From positions 44,967,554 through 45,031,553 of the forward strand of contig OX485803.1 in assembly GCA_950295325.1 (NCBI GenBank): 64,000 bases of DNA, written 5' to 3'. The stretch is from Polytrichum commune. Its lineage: Eukaryota > Streptophyta > Polytrichopsida > Polytrichales > Polytrichaceae. The notes under the pieces were generated by a model, which was not told the DNA's origin, did no database searches, and worked only from the letters and a program-made list of their open reading frames with translations. Of this stretch, positions 21,583 to 33,499 are shown piece by piece. The translations under genes were made by a program, and so were the position numbers. Within the stretch, counting starts at the first letter, position 1. The number at the start of each line of letters is the position of its first letter.

Positions 21583-24500
21583 TTACAGAGCATACAGCTC
21601 TTCGGCTTCTTCGTTGGATGGGATCCCTGAGTTTGTTCTTGAGCTTAATCTAGAAAGGGCGCTAGACTCAGCATCTTCGAACTTGTCGGAGTCTTCTATT
21701 ATAGTCCCTTCTTCCAAAAGTAGGCACTCTGGGGTGTAGGCTTCAACCACCTTCCGCATGGCCGGGATCTCTTTCACTTCCTCACTGGCGATGGCGAGGG
21801 ATGTGACTTGGAATGCGGGGTAGTAGTTCATCTTGCAGATGTAGGAGAAAAAAATGGTAAAGGGAGGGAGGAAGATGAGCACAGGAGCGTACACGAACTG
21901 TTTGACGGCGAAGTAACCGATCATCGTGATCTGTGCTATGAATAGTGAAGCTAAGATTCGTGAGTGAAGATGGGGCCACATTCGTCCTCCGCTCTCAAAA
22001 GCAGGGACATAGACTTTTAGCGCCTGAAAAAGGAGACGATCCTCGCAAAGTGAATACACTGCATAACATCATCATTTCTTGAACAAAGAACTTACTAGAA
22101 CGATCTCAAATAGATGTAGGTTGCTGCTAGTTGAATGACAACAGACTGCAAAATACTACAAGCTTGCAAGTTTGGTGGGCTAAGGTAAAAAGAGATTGAG
22201 CCCTTATACGTGCCTAGGATGGTGGGACTTTTGATTGACCTCCTTATTTTGGAATAATTTTCATCAAGTTCAAGCTCAACCTGAACTTTAGTCATCGAAC
22301 TTGAAACTTCTACAAGTTCAAGTTTGGGCTTGAACTTGAATATCAACAAACCTTGATTAAGACCAACCTTAAGAAAAGTCTCCACCAATTTTTACCTTGG
22401 CCCACCAAACTTGCAAGCTTGAGCTTGAGATCAAGTTGTGTGGGACAATCCCATGTGCTAACAGATGTTATCGAACAGACAGCCACAAAAATGGTCAAGG
22501 TGGTTGAGTCTTATCACCAACCTGATTGCGGAGAACGAGCCATCCCAAGCAGAAGTACACCATGGCAAAAATGAGAATGATCGGAGCAATGACGGAGTAG
22601 GCCAAGGAGATTGTGAGTATCAACATGTCGTTCGGAACCAGAGTTTCATATGTGAAAGGCCCTGGCGCCCATGCTTCTTCCAGCTCCTTCTCTGTGTGCA
22701 CCAGAAACTTTCGTTTCAAGTGGTAAATGATAAGTGGAATGAGTCGGGATATCTCGAGCCCATAGCCAACAAAGAATCTGGCACAAGATAACGGACAAGT
22801 ATCAGCAGTAGAAACTGTCATGGTGATGGTAAGACCTAACCTAACCTTCCTGAAGCCATCTTAATAAACACATGCACCCTCAACCCCCTAAAGAGAGAAT
22901 TATTGTCAAAATCTATGTCTGCAAGTGAGGCCCACAAAACCTAAGCTAAGCCTCTCCAACGGTTTGGTCGAACATCGACAGGTTCGTGAATCCAAACCCT
23001 TTCTCTGTACACAAAGGTTAATAGGATCATGTCAATTTTGGGATGAGTATTCGGAGAAGAGAGAGCAGAAAGGGTGTGGTGTGACTTACTGAAGGGCGAC
23101 AAATGTGATGAAGTAGGCTGCCACCGGAGGTAGTTTACTGCCGAACAGAGCCACTACACTTTGAATGGAGAGCTTGCTTGAATTCAGAAGCTCTCTGAAC
23201 CCATCCAGAGAGGCGAAGATGGTCCCGAAGAGTGTGACTCCGAGGAACACATTGAAGACGATGAAGTAGAAGTACTTTCCGGAGGTCGCTCGCACAATAT
23301 GACTTTGAGAAGTGATGCGTTCCATCCGTGATAGAAACATCAGGATGGAGGGCAGCAGACTAAGGAAAATGATAAGAGTGACCTGTGGGAGGTATGCCTG
23401 CAGATTCAGAAAACCGTCAGGTGATGATTATCCACACAAAGAAATCAAAAAAAGGATACCATCACAGAATTCAGATGAAAACAGATGAGCATGCATAAAT
23501 TGGAATAATCATAATTTGCAAGGTCGCCTTAACCCTTGTTCTCACTGCACTGTCTCGTCAATTCTTGGATTGGAAACCAATCAAGAGGTTTTTCCTCGAG
23601 AGTGGTGAGGATCATCGCCTACCTGAAGAACGGTATTGATGGGTTTATACTCGACGATGACTTTAAGGAAGGGCAAAATCTTCACGAGGTTCTCGATTGT
23701 GGTGAGGGTAGAGATAAGAGCGATGGGAATCATGTAAAACAAAACGGTCATAAACACAGTGAAGTAGACCAAGAATTGTCGAATCATTCGGGGATACACA
23801 GGTGTTGCCAGATTGCCCCACACCACCTCCCGGGGCTCAGGAGCCGGAAACACTTGCCATTGCATGGCATAAGGAGCATGCACCACCTGCAAACAAATGA
23901 GAGATGTAAGCATCAAATTGAGCAACTTTGTAGGTCAGAGTCACATTGATGTTATGAAGTAACATGAAAAGCTTAAGCTCCAGTCTCTGGCTCTTGAACA
24001 CAAGAATGGTAGATGCTATGCAATTACGCACGGCAACATTTGTTAATTATATACTGAGAGTGCTAGACATCAAATTGAGCAAGTTTTTAGGCCAGATTCG
24101 CACAAGTGTCATGAAGTAACATGAAATCCTTAAGCTCAAGTCTCTGGCTCTTGGACATAAAAATGGTAAACGCTATGCAATTATGCACTGCAACATCTGA
24201 TGATGATTGTGAACTCACCTGTGAGGCCTCAGCTGCCGCCCTCCGACTGTTGAAGAAAACAAAGGCAGCAGGGAGCTGTTCTTCCTCCCGTGTCCGCCTC
24301 TGCTCGTTTTCCAGTTTGATGGCCAAGTCCTTGACTTGCACCGAATAAAAATTGATAGAATCCACTTTGGGGCCGAACATCCCCAAAGCACCCGTCTTAT
24401 GCATCGGTCGGATGCCTTCAGGCTTGGCCTCCGTCTTCGATGCCTCATACTTGGCTTCCGAGCGCTCGAAGTTCCTCTTCGCTGACCGATAAGCTTGCCA

Positions 24501-26602
24501 TGCTGTCGTAACCTGTTAAGAGAGAAAACAAACCAGAAAAAGTTTGTGAAATGCTATCAATCGCAGTTGCAACAAATTGAGATATCATCGTCAAGGCATT
24601 AAAAAGCCAACAGATCGAATGCATCCACACATGCCGAGATAGATTTCTCAAGTGTTTGAGGACTTGGAATCGACCTTTTTGAGGTCTATCAAAACCATGC
24701 AACTATCATAGGTATCAGGGTGCAGTTGCACCAACTTGAGACACCATTATCTCAAGGGTTTTAGGACTCAGAATCTACGTCATTGTTAAGGTAAAAGCCA
24801 ACAGATCAGATGTAGCCTAAACATGCCGAGATTGATTTCTCAAGGGTTTTAGGACTCAGAATCTCTACCTTCTTGAGGTTTGTGACAATCATGCAACTGT
24901 CGTAGGTATCAGGGTGCAGCTTCCTGAAGAAAGCATCCACTTGCTGAGCTCGCCTCATGTTTTTCGGGGGGGATGGAATATCTCTAACCAGACATGCATA
25001 ATTTTGGGGGCCAGCTTTCTCATGCGACTGCTGTTTCCCTCGCAGGTGGATCATGTGCTTGTAATTCTTCACCAACACATAGTACGTCACTATGGACACC
25101 CAAAACGTGCCCAGAAGAAATGCCCAGAGTTTAGGGGTTTTTTCCTGTCGACAAGAAACAAACATATCGGGACGATCATCAGCAGTGAAGGGAAGAGAGT
25201 ATGAATTCTAAACCTATTGAGGCTGTTAAAGTTCTGGTTTTTTGCATGATTCTTTTGATACTCGGGTCACAATCGAGCTTCTGATACTTGTAATTATTGG
25301 GAGCATAAATGAAACTGCAAAAGTTTCCACTTTGCATTTCTTATGACGAGTCTCCTTCACCTGAAATGAAAATAATATTGTTGAGTTTCAAAGGTGAATC
25401 TCATGTGCCAACTTACTTCAACGTTGCCCATAGCCAAGTTATCAAACCCTTCGTACGTCTGGTTCGGGTCCATTTGGAAGGTGACTGCATTGTTACGGCT
25501 TGTGGCTGCTATCGGAATCAAAATCGGAAGACAAAAGATTGCCGAGTAGCCAAAGATCTGAATAACTGTTAAGGAACAAACACACACACGATATCCCTCC
25601 GTCAACAGCTGGCAACAAAGAATCCTTGTTAACTCTGCTCGAAATCACTTCGCTGTGTATGCACATTACCGAAATATTCACCACAAAGACAAAAATTACA
25701 ACTAGGAGGAGCATCAAGTCAAGCGATCTACGATTCAGTTGTTCGTGTCGTGTGTCTGTTCCAATACAGCCAATTTTCTGATTATTCCCTACTACCAAAC
25801 TTCAGCTAAACATCGGCGGTCCGACATTTTCAGAAGGTTGGAATAAATGATCCATAGTACGTCATCTCTGCCATGCACTCTTCTTTCAACCTATTTCGAG
25901 CGACATCTTGTCAAATTTGCGGGACGTTTTAGTTTCAACACAACGCCAAGCTCATCTATACGACATTGGAGACAACCTGCAAGTTCAAGCAAATCCTCTC
26001 TCCGTTTTGCCATTTGCTAACAGAGTCAAAATTGATGAAATTCCAGACACAAACTGAGAGGGTTGGGAAAAACGATCCATAGTGTGTATCTCTGCCATGT
26101 ACTACTCGTCTTTTAACCTACTTCGAGTTTCATCGACTTCTTGTTAAAGTTCCGGGACGATTTCCTCTCACCTCACAACCCAAAGCTCATCTACACGACA
26201 TCGGAGACAGCCTGCAAGTTCAAGCGAATCTCCTTCTCTCCGTTTTTGAAATTTGCTTACACAGTCAAGATTGATCAAAAACTACAGAAAAATGAATGGC
26301 ACACACAAACTGAGAGGGCTTAATATCACACCAGTGGAGAAGAAGTTGATGTAAATGGCAGCGTCCAAGCCCGCAACGCGCACCAGATCCTCATCGGTAG
26401 CTATAAATGCTTCCTTTATCCATGCAAACGGGCTCCTCGCCTTCGCAGACCGCGGAGGCCCATCCCCAGCTAGTATCCTGGCTGAGTAGTAAATGTTATG
26501 GTTGCCTGGCCGCTTGGACAAAATCACAAAGCACAACACAAGCCCGCAGAAGACACCGAAATAGGATACCAACGAGGTGATGAACGCCGAGGTTGCCGTC
26601 AT
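21583..26602 (-). CDS. OSCA/CSC1-like hyperosmolality-gated calcium-permeable channel, 752 aa, eight exons
   Basis: Exons (minus): 26332-26602, 25417-25565, 24869-25144, 24219-24512, 23623-23886, 23090-23397, 22522-22777, 21583-22023. All junctions are GT..AG and phases agree, giving 752 codons without a stop. Exon 1 has the N-terminal helix and GLDAAIYINFFSTG of the RSN1_TM domain; exons 2-3 give two more helices (LWAFLLGTFWVSIVTYYVLV). The cytosolic PHM7_cyt domain spans about 170-355 and includes VRDIPSPP. The RSN1_7TM pore region follows (VYPRMIRQFLVYFTVFMTV, FFVGYGLEISRLIPLIIYHL, FKPK-free loop, then KQFVYAPVLIFLPPFTIFF). Length fits OSCA proteins. The family are mechanically or osmotically gated cation channels of the plasma membrane or endomembranes. 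Which OSCA clade is not clear. Confidence 0.95.
22160..22420. mobile_element. Small inverted-repeat element in OSCA intron 7
   Basis: Positions 22160-22191 and 22389-22420 are inverted repeats, 31 of 32 bases matching, each starting AAGCTTGCAAGTTTGGTGGG. The 260-bp body is non-coding. It looks like a MITE inserted in the intron between the last two exons; the target duplication is not clear. Confidence 0.7.
23911..24196. repeat. Tandem duplication in OSCA intron 4
   Basis: Two diverged copies with period about 157 bp begin at 23911 and 24068 with 'catcaaattgagcaa'. Both contain 'tgaagtaacatgaaa' and 'gtctctggctcttg'. The second copy ends close to the exon 4 splice donor at 24218. Confidence 0.85.
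24607..24919. repeat. Tandem duplication spanning the exon 3 / intron 3 boundary of OSCA
   Basis: Positions 24607-24724 are repeated at 24797-24919, a shift of about 190 bp. The second copy covers the last 51 coding bases of exon 3 (24869-24919). The first copy is a decayed duplicate of the same exon end inside the intron ('atgcaactatcataggtatc' against 'atgcaactgtcgtaggtatc'). Confidence 0.85.
25836..26317. repeat. Tandem duplication in OSCA intron 1
   Basis: Copy 1 (25836-26060) and copy 2 (26061-26317) share 'gatccatag', 'ctctgccatg', 'cctgcaagttcaagc' and end with 'caaactgagag'. They abut directly. Copy 2 ends just inside the exon 1 donor at 26331. Confidence 0.85.
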
Positions 26603-28560
26603 CGTGGTGAATTCCTCTCAACTCGATTCTACGTCGAATCTCACTCCAACCCCACCCCAAGCAAAATCTTTCTTCTTTCTTTCTACCAATCTTCCTTCCT
26701 TCCTTACCCCCTCCTAATGCACATTGTGCAACGGGTGTGCAACACTGGTTAGAGTATTCTAACGTCTCACTGCAGAAGTTGAACCGCCGCATGTGTATCC
26801 CTCTATGTATCCCTCAATGTTATCACTCAACCTTAATCCTGCCACTGAGAACTCCAACCTATCAACTTCTTCGACATCCTTGCACTTTCGGTGACATCCG
26901 AAGCTACAAGAAATTTATTATTCACCCCCCACTCAAATTAAAAGGCCATGTACGTTGCAGGCAAGCAAGCTCCAAACTCATGCAACTCTACCTAATCCTA
27001 ATCCAGCCCCATCCTCAAACTTCCCCGAAACAAAACTGGTCCAGGTTCCAACCCACACTTCAAAATCCGCCACACCGATCGCCATTCCACAAACTGATTC
27101 CAGCTCGCACACTTACCCTTGAATCTTCCAGTTCACAGCTCCTACACTCTCACCATTCCATTGCAGCAGCCTGATATGGCAAGCTTCACCACCACAATGC
27201 AACAACAAGTGGAAGTTTATTTGAGCAAACTCACTTGATGAAACTTACCACCTGGCAAACTGTTTGTTGGCTCGTGTCACTGTGAGCACCAAACAAACTG
27301 GAATCTTACTGTGCACATACTTACAGATCATTAGATCACTGCAGCCTGCCAGATTCCATCTTAAAAACTTTAAGTGTATGTTATGAGTTGAAGCTCACTG
27401 ATGATCTTGATGATTCCTGAGCATCTTGAAGTCTAAGTAGAGATCAGACGACTGGGCCTAAAGTTGTGTGAGGGGGATCTGGTGCAGGGGGACGACGAGG
27501 TTTGGGGTGATGCGGCCTGTGTCATGTGAGGGGTTAAGTTGGGGCCAGGCAGGTGGGTGCGGTGGATTGCTAATTCCAGGCTCTGTGCATCAAATGGCGC
27601 CGGCCTTTTCGCCGGCCCCACGGCTAATACTAAAGTACCCAAACCAGGTTTCAGTTACCTCTTGTAGCGTCCCCGCCCTCTCATGGCATGAATGATACTA
27701 ATAAGTTAGACTTTAGCCAGTAGCACTGATCAGTGTCCAGGGAGAATTTTGGGCATAACCGGTCAAGATCCTAGTCTTACCAAGTCTCACCGGTGACATG
27801 TTGTGATCTTTCGGTTTTTAATTATTACTTTGAGGTACATTTCATAGATTCCTCTAAAATGAGGGGTGATTTTCCTGAAGTCTTGAACTTCAACTGGTTA
27901 TTTCTCTAACTCAACCGGTTCATCTGTAAAGAGCGGCCGGCTCTCTCTGATCGTGAGCTTTCCAATGAGCTGATCTTATATGAAGGCGAGCGATCGAGCA
28001 AGGGGGGAGCAAATGTGATGGGTTAACCTATGGCTTGACTTCTTCTGATCCTCTTCTTCTTCTACTTCTTCAATTCTCCAGCAGGCATCACCATGGCAGG
28101 TGCCCTGCTCACCGACGTTATCCATGCTTGCATTTATTACTGCGCCCTGCATTCAACGTCTCCGAATTACTCGAGTCTCCAGTGATTCGGAGGAGTCTCC
28201 CCCGGAGCTGCAGTAAGACTAAGGTAGATAGGTCTCAAAATGATCACTTTTTCTGACTAGCCCACTCATCCTAGGATATGAAACCTGGGATTGAGTTAGT
28301 GCAGATGTTAAGCAAATCCAAATGGAGGGTGTAGCAACATTCCTCATGACTTTCGGAGCTCGTATGAATATCTTCTTCATTATGAAAGTGAAGATTCACG
28401 TTGTGCTTTAAATGGTCAAATAGCCAGTCCCTTCCAATTATGTTGATTATTGAATCTAGAATAATTATCATATTTTGAACACGCAATTCAATTTCTTTTT
28501 GAATGCATCTCTTTCTAGTATTCATTATCAGAGCCATACCGAACCTCATACCATTCAAAT
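26603..28560. other. Upstream region of the OSCA gene and following intergenic DNA
   Basis: Positions 26603-26800 should hold the 5' leader and promoter of the minus-strand OSCA gene; the sense strand is purine-rich here (pyrimidine-rich on the plus strand). No ORF between 26700 and 28560 has recognisable domain features; the longest are short and biased. Confidence 0.4.
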
Positions 28561-30583
28561 ATGGGTGTGCTAATAAGCAAAGTAACTAAATAAGGGTTGT
28601 CCACCTTACATTGATATATGCAATTGGGTTCATCCACACAACCATTTTATCCACATTCCACATTATTTTGAGCATTTACTGTACCACAATAACAAGAAAA
28701 CGGTAGAACCGTGAGGCTCTGTCCTTTACTGTGAAAGACTACAATTGTAGATGTCCACTTTGCTCATGCCAATCCATGGCTATTCACTATACAAAACCTT
28801 CCTTGGATTTTGTGCACCTTCTTCTCAAATGCGGGTCAAGGATTGAAGCTACTCATTTATCACCCGAAATTTTTTAAATGAATAATCAAGAATTGCCGAA
28901 ATAACTATAGTTAACTAGATTTCTTCCAATGCATTCAACTCTCTCTCTCTCTCTAGAGATAGAGAGAGAGAGAGAATCCACATTAAATAAAGTGGACCAA
29001 AAATAACAAGAACAAGTAACGTTCAAGTGTGAACGCAAAGTGGTTAGGAAATTTGCTCTTGAAACGAAGAAGTTGATGCATAGTCTCTGTCCTACAGACA
29101 AAGCCAACAAATGCAAGAACATTTTTTTTTTTCACTGTGGATGCTAAATGGGTGAATATACAAAGTTATGAGTTTTTGTGATCTTATTTGTACCCAAAGT
29201 AATTTGCATGGGTAAAGAGTCAACATGTTTGTGAGGTCAATGTAAATGGCATGCATATTAGTGTAGTAGACAAAGCATTCCAATTAATTGGACTTCTCTC
29301 AATAAACCCATGGATTTTGCAATAAATGAGGAAGATTCTTAATCTTTGTTCACATGGTTAGCAATTGTTAGTCACAAAGATTGAGCTTTCAAGGTGTAGA
29401 ATTAGAGTTGAGATGCAAAAGCCAAGAGAGGGTAAAATGGAGATCCTCTTTCTCCTTAGCAATTACACAAACCTTGTCAAATGCTTTTGTGATGGAACAC
29501 GTAATGAATCATGTCTACAGAATGAACACATAGTTTGATAGATCAACGTTAACACTTGTTATTTTTTATGTCCGTTATCAGCAACATTAAGCTTTGCCAT
29601 ATATCACCCAAATATAGGCGTCCTAAATATATACAAAAGTGACCTCAAAAGGTCCACATATCTTACGAATTGCACAACGGACCGCAACAAGGACCAATAT
29701 TGCACTGTTCATGGTATTTAATGTCACATGCATAATAGTGTCACTTACCCTATTTTGAGGCGTATGCTGGGTTACATTGATGATTAACAACTTCACCATA
29801 ATTGTCACCTCATGACACTTGGCATTCAAGTGCACTTACTAATATTTTGACATGAGCAACTTCAATAGTGTTATGAGGTGCATGCCTAGGTTACACAATG
29901 ATCTATAAGTTGACTAAAGTGTACACAAATGACACATGCCATTAAATAGTATGCTCAAGAATATCTTCCTTTAGCATACTAAAATAGAAACACATGACAC
30001 TTGCCACTAGTGTGCTCAAAAAAAAACCCTTGCATGCTAAAACGCAAGACTATCATCTAACAAATCCCAATGTGCTACTCTAAATATCATAAGATAAATA
30101 CTTTTTACTTAAAGAAGTTACTTACGCTAACAAATGAAATCATATTGACAATTAGCAAGCGTGACACTTTGCAACCTCTAGACATCTAGTTTAGGCCCTT
30201 TGCAAATAGTGTATGTGACACTAACTACCACAAACGGTGTACAGACATAGTCTACTTAAAAGGCCACACCCATGTAACTCTCTCTTTTTACATGAATCAC
30301 AAGCTTCAGCTCCCGTGAAAACAAGTGAGTGGGTAGTTGAAGGCAATAACTTAGGCCATTCAACACAGTCTTAACCAATATAATTATGATGCATGATAAT
30401 TATCTTCCAAATAATGATAATTGCATGTCAAACTAGACATCACCCTGCAGGTGTGTGACTGTAGTGCTTTGCCATCACTTTGAAATCATCTAATACTATA
30501 GTATAACTTAGTAGGGAGTATGTACAAATGTACTAGAGTAGAGGCATCCATAACCGATCACTTAAGAGATTTTGCACCACATC
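28561..30583. other. Intergenic DNA, dispersed repeats and simple repeats
   Basis: Contains a (CT)n/(GA)n stretch at about 28938-28974 which is nearly self-complementary. The part around 29330-29880 shares phrases with 41120-41430 and 61510-61600 (for example 'aaaaggtccaca' and 'gacatgagca' type words), so it is a diverged dispersed repeat. No gene is supported. Confidence 0.4.
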
Positions 30584-31310
30584 TGGAGAAGTTTAAAGTG
30601 GTGCACTGTTCTCATGTGTAGGAAGATAGAAAATAGGAGAACTGTCATTTTTCCCGTAATTTTATTCCTCCATTTGAAATTACTGTGAATTTTTTAAGCC
30701 AAAAGTTGGTCCAAACATATTACCAATGTCTAGAGTTTACCACAACCACTCATTTTAACTAATTATTCCTTCTCACTTTAGCACTCAAAACTAGGACATG
30801 TGTCATGGCACTATTGGTTCTAGCCTAATCGAAATTCAATCCCAGCCTAATCAAAATTATGATACCCTATAGATTCCCGATGGGGTCTTGATTAGGAACA
30901 AGTGCCTCTACTATTATGTATGAGCATCATGAAATGGCATGCACAAAATACAATAAGTATAGTAGAGGCGCCTATTCTTGATCAAGACACCATCAACAAT
31001 CTATAGGGTACTAGAATTTTGATAAGGTTGGGACTGAATTTCAATCACACTAGAACTAAATTTTGATCAAGTTGGAACCAAGAGTGTCATGACACATGTC
31101 ATGGTTGTGAGTGTTAAAATGAAGAGGAATGAGTGTTTAAAATGAGTGGTTATGTCAAACTCTAGACATTGGGAATATGTTTGGCCAATTGTTGGCTTAA
31201 AAAATTCATGGTAATTTCAATTTAAGGAATAAAATTACAAAACAAATTGCAATCCTCCTGGTTTCTATCCTCCTAAACGATATAAATTTGCACCGCTTTA
31301 TGCTTCTCCA
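30584..31310. repeat. Large inverted repeat (foldback element), arms about 340 bp
   Basis: The left arm (30584-30914) and right arm (30959-31310) are inverted copies, diverged by perhaps 15-25%. The outer ends pair 'tggagaagtttaaagtggtg' with its near-complement at 31291-31310. The inner ends pair 'gcctctactat' with 'atagtagaggc' around a loop of 44 bases. No coding region is seen. It could be a foldback or MITE-type transposon. A transcript through it would form a long hairpin. Confidence 0.85.
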
Positions 31311-32297
31311 TAAGGAGAATGTGAGAGGTGTTGACCAATTGAATTTTGGAATTAAAGTTAGGATAGTTGGACTTTTGGACTTAGCTTATAGAAATGATGA
31401 ACCTACTTAACCCCATATTTATGAGAAAACTTTATGATTGAAAAATTCAAGTCTCTTTTAATCCAAGCCACTTAATTGTAATATTAGGATTTTAGTGGAA
31501 CACAACCTTTGAACTACTTGAGCATCTAACCTTTTGGATTTGCAACAGGATTCTTTGAGCTATAATTCATGAATTTCACACACTTAGAATATGAAACCTG
31601 GAATCCTATTGTGGTTATGTAAAGATGTTCTTTGAACCTAAAGGAGTTCCAAGTATACATGGAAGAGGATACCACTCCTCACCCTTAGAGTTAGGAATTT
31701 CACCCCCACCCTTTATGAAGCAAGCCATAATTTGGTACGATTTCAAGATAAGGTTTAAAAAATCCTAAATATCTAAGGCGTGACATTTGTACCAATCAAG
31801 CAGTGGATTACATCATTGGAGGTTGAGAGACCTTCTTGACCTACATTAGTAGAAAACTATGCCAAAAAGAACCGCAAATGATTGCGGCTGTGATTATTGA
31901 GGCGACCTCAACAATCTTGAAGCATCTCACTAGGGATTAGCCTAACATATATGCACCCAAACTCTCTCACAATTTTGGTGATACAAAAAGCCTATTACTT
32001 CTTCATATGCAAATAGCCTACTTCTTTCTTGGCCAACCTTCTCTTTATCGAGTTAGGAGGAAGGAGAAGGTGGTTGCAATCAATACCAACTTATCACAGT
32101 AATAGCCTTTTGATCCTACTATAGATGAAATTCTAACTACCAAACACTAGATGAAAGCCATCAAAATTTCAACATCCTTCGCTACACCCTTTTCCTTCCC
32201 TCCCTACACAATCCACATCTAGTGTGCATACATGCATGGATTCCTACATGTCAAACCAAGTCAATCAAACAATTGGTATGACCTCTAGATGAAAGTC
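31311..32297. other. Intergenic DNA without visible gene
   Basis: A/T-rich, short ORFs only. Nothing recognised. Confidence 0.35.
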
Positions 32298-32352
32298 AGG
32301 GGCCCTCACAATTACACGGTCACGGCCCTTGGCTCATGTGTGAAGTGGCCAT
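32298..32352. mobile_element. Fragment of a Harbinger-family right end
   Basis: Reads 'cacggcccttggctcatgtg' then 'tgaagtggcc', matching the right end of the 2097-6675 element (6640-6675). Only the end is present. A complete left end of the same family begins just 37 bp further on, at 32389. Confidence 0.6.
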
Positions 32353-32388
32353 AAGTCCCACTTACAAAATGCAAAGGCGGGTTGCTTA

Positions 32389-33258
32389 GGGCCACTTCAC
32401 ACACGAGACTAAGAACCCATGACCATTACACTTCAAGCACTCTCATTGGTGTAAAAGGCGGAGCCAGTCCAAGTTCACTTCACTCTACGCTTGAGGGACC
32501 AACGGAGTAAGTGAAAGCAAGATGGATGTAAAGTCTACATGGATTCCTACAGGGCATCAAATGGATCATGTTTCATGGTCACTTGGATTATTTTCAAAAA
32601 CCATCTCTTGGAGGTAGACCTAACACAAAACTAGGACACCATGGCACTCCGAACGCTCAAAACCGTTGATTTGTTCTATTTAATCATGTGTGAGGACTCC
32701 CATGAATTAAAAAAATTCATTGAAATAGCATTTGGTTGAGGACCTAGTCACATATGATTTCATACTACACTTGAGGTTTGTGACCACACTAAGGTAGGGG
32801 TGGCAATTTCCGTGCGGGTCCTAAAGTCGACCCCTATGGTCGGAAGCACCTATCTAGGTGCTTTTACATGGGTTTACAAAAGCAACTATCAAGGTGTTTT
32901 TACCGTTCACAGCGCTGCCAGCATTTCATTGGCTGCCAGCGGTCGGTTTTAGAAATCCACCCTGTGGATATACCACGTACCCTATGTGCGAGTGTTGGTC
33001 ACTCTACAAGGTTTCCTTTAAAAAAATTGTAAGAAATCATAAACATGCTGGAAAATTTTGATTTTTTCATAGTTGCTCTTGCACCAGCTTTGCGGAGCGC
33101 TCAAAATTTATAAAAAAAATAGTTTCAGCATCCCAACTAGGCACATCTGAAATTTGGACGGAAATTGGCACCCCCACCTTACATGATTTTGAAGGTGTCT
33201 TGGGATGGCCTTTGGACACTTTCTTTTGGGCCCTCACAATTTCATGGTGAAGTGGCCC
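32389..33258. mobile_element. Harbinger-family MITE carrying a nested MITE
   Basis: The left end GGGCCACTTCACACACGAG at 32389 is preceded by TTA (32386-32388). The right end, AAGTGGCCC, stops at 33258 and is followed by TTG, close to the expected TTA. The subterminal DNA matches the elements at 35978-36476 and 42240-42752. The right side lacks about 24 bp compared with them. A 388-bp foreign element interrupts it at 32792-33179. Without that insert the element is about 480 bp, the family size. Confidence 0.85.
32792..33179. mobile_element. TA-flanked MITE nested in a Harbinger MITE, 388 bp
   Basis: The ends are inverted repeats, 20 of 22 matching: AGGTAGGGGTGGCAATTTCC at 32792 and its inverse ending at 33179. 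TA is duplicated at 32790-32791 and 33180-33181. The undisturbed site is seen in the sister copies (an uninterrupted 'ctacatg' at 36074 region and at 42354 region, reverse strand), which proves the insertion. TA duplication suggests Tc1/mariner-type mobilisation. It encodes nothing. Confidence 0.88.
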
Positions 33259-33499
33259 TTGTGGCAATCAAATTATAACCAACGCCAATCAAATTATAAC
33301 CGAGGAAATGCACCCACTTCGAGGGGAGGCGGGGCCCCTCGGACGCGAAACAACGCCACATAAAAAGTAACAGTCACAAGACCTCCTACCATGGACAACC
33401 CACCGGACCCACCTAACCAAAGACCACCCCCAAACCACTTAGTGCATCACCAACAAGTTGCTCAACTACCTATTCTTCTCTTCTAGTTCCACACAATAT

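Noticed and set aside
27433-28256. Small G/C-richer ORFs right of the OSCA gene
   Set aside because: Several overlapping frames on both strands with biased composition and no domain; not supportable as genes.
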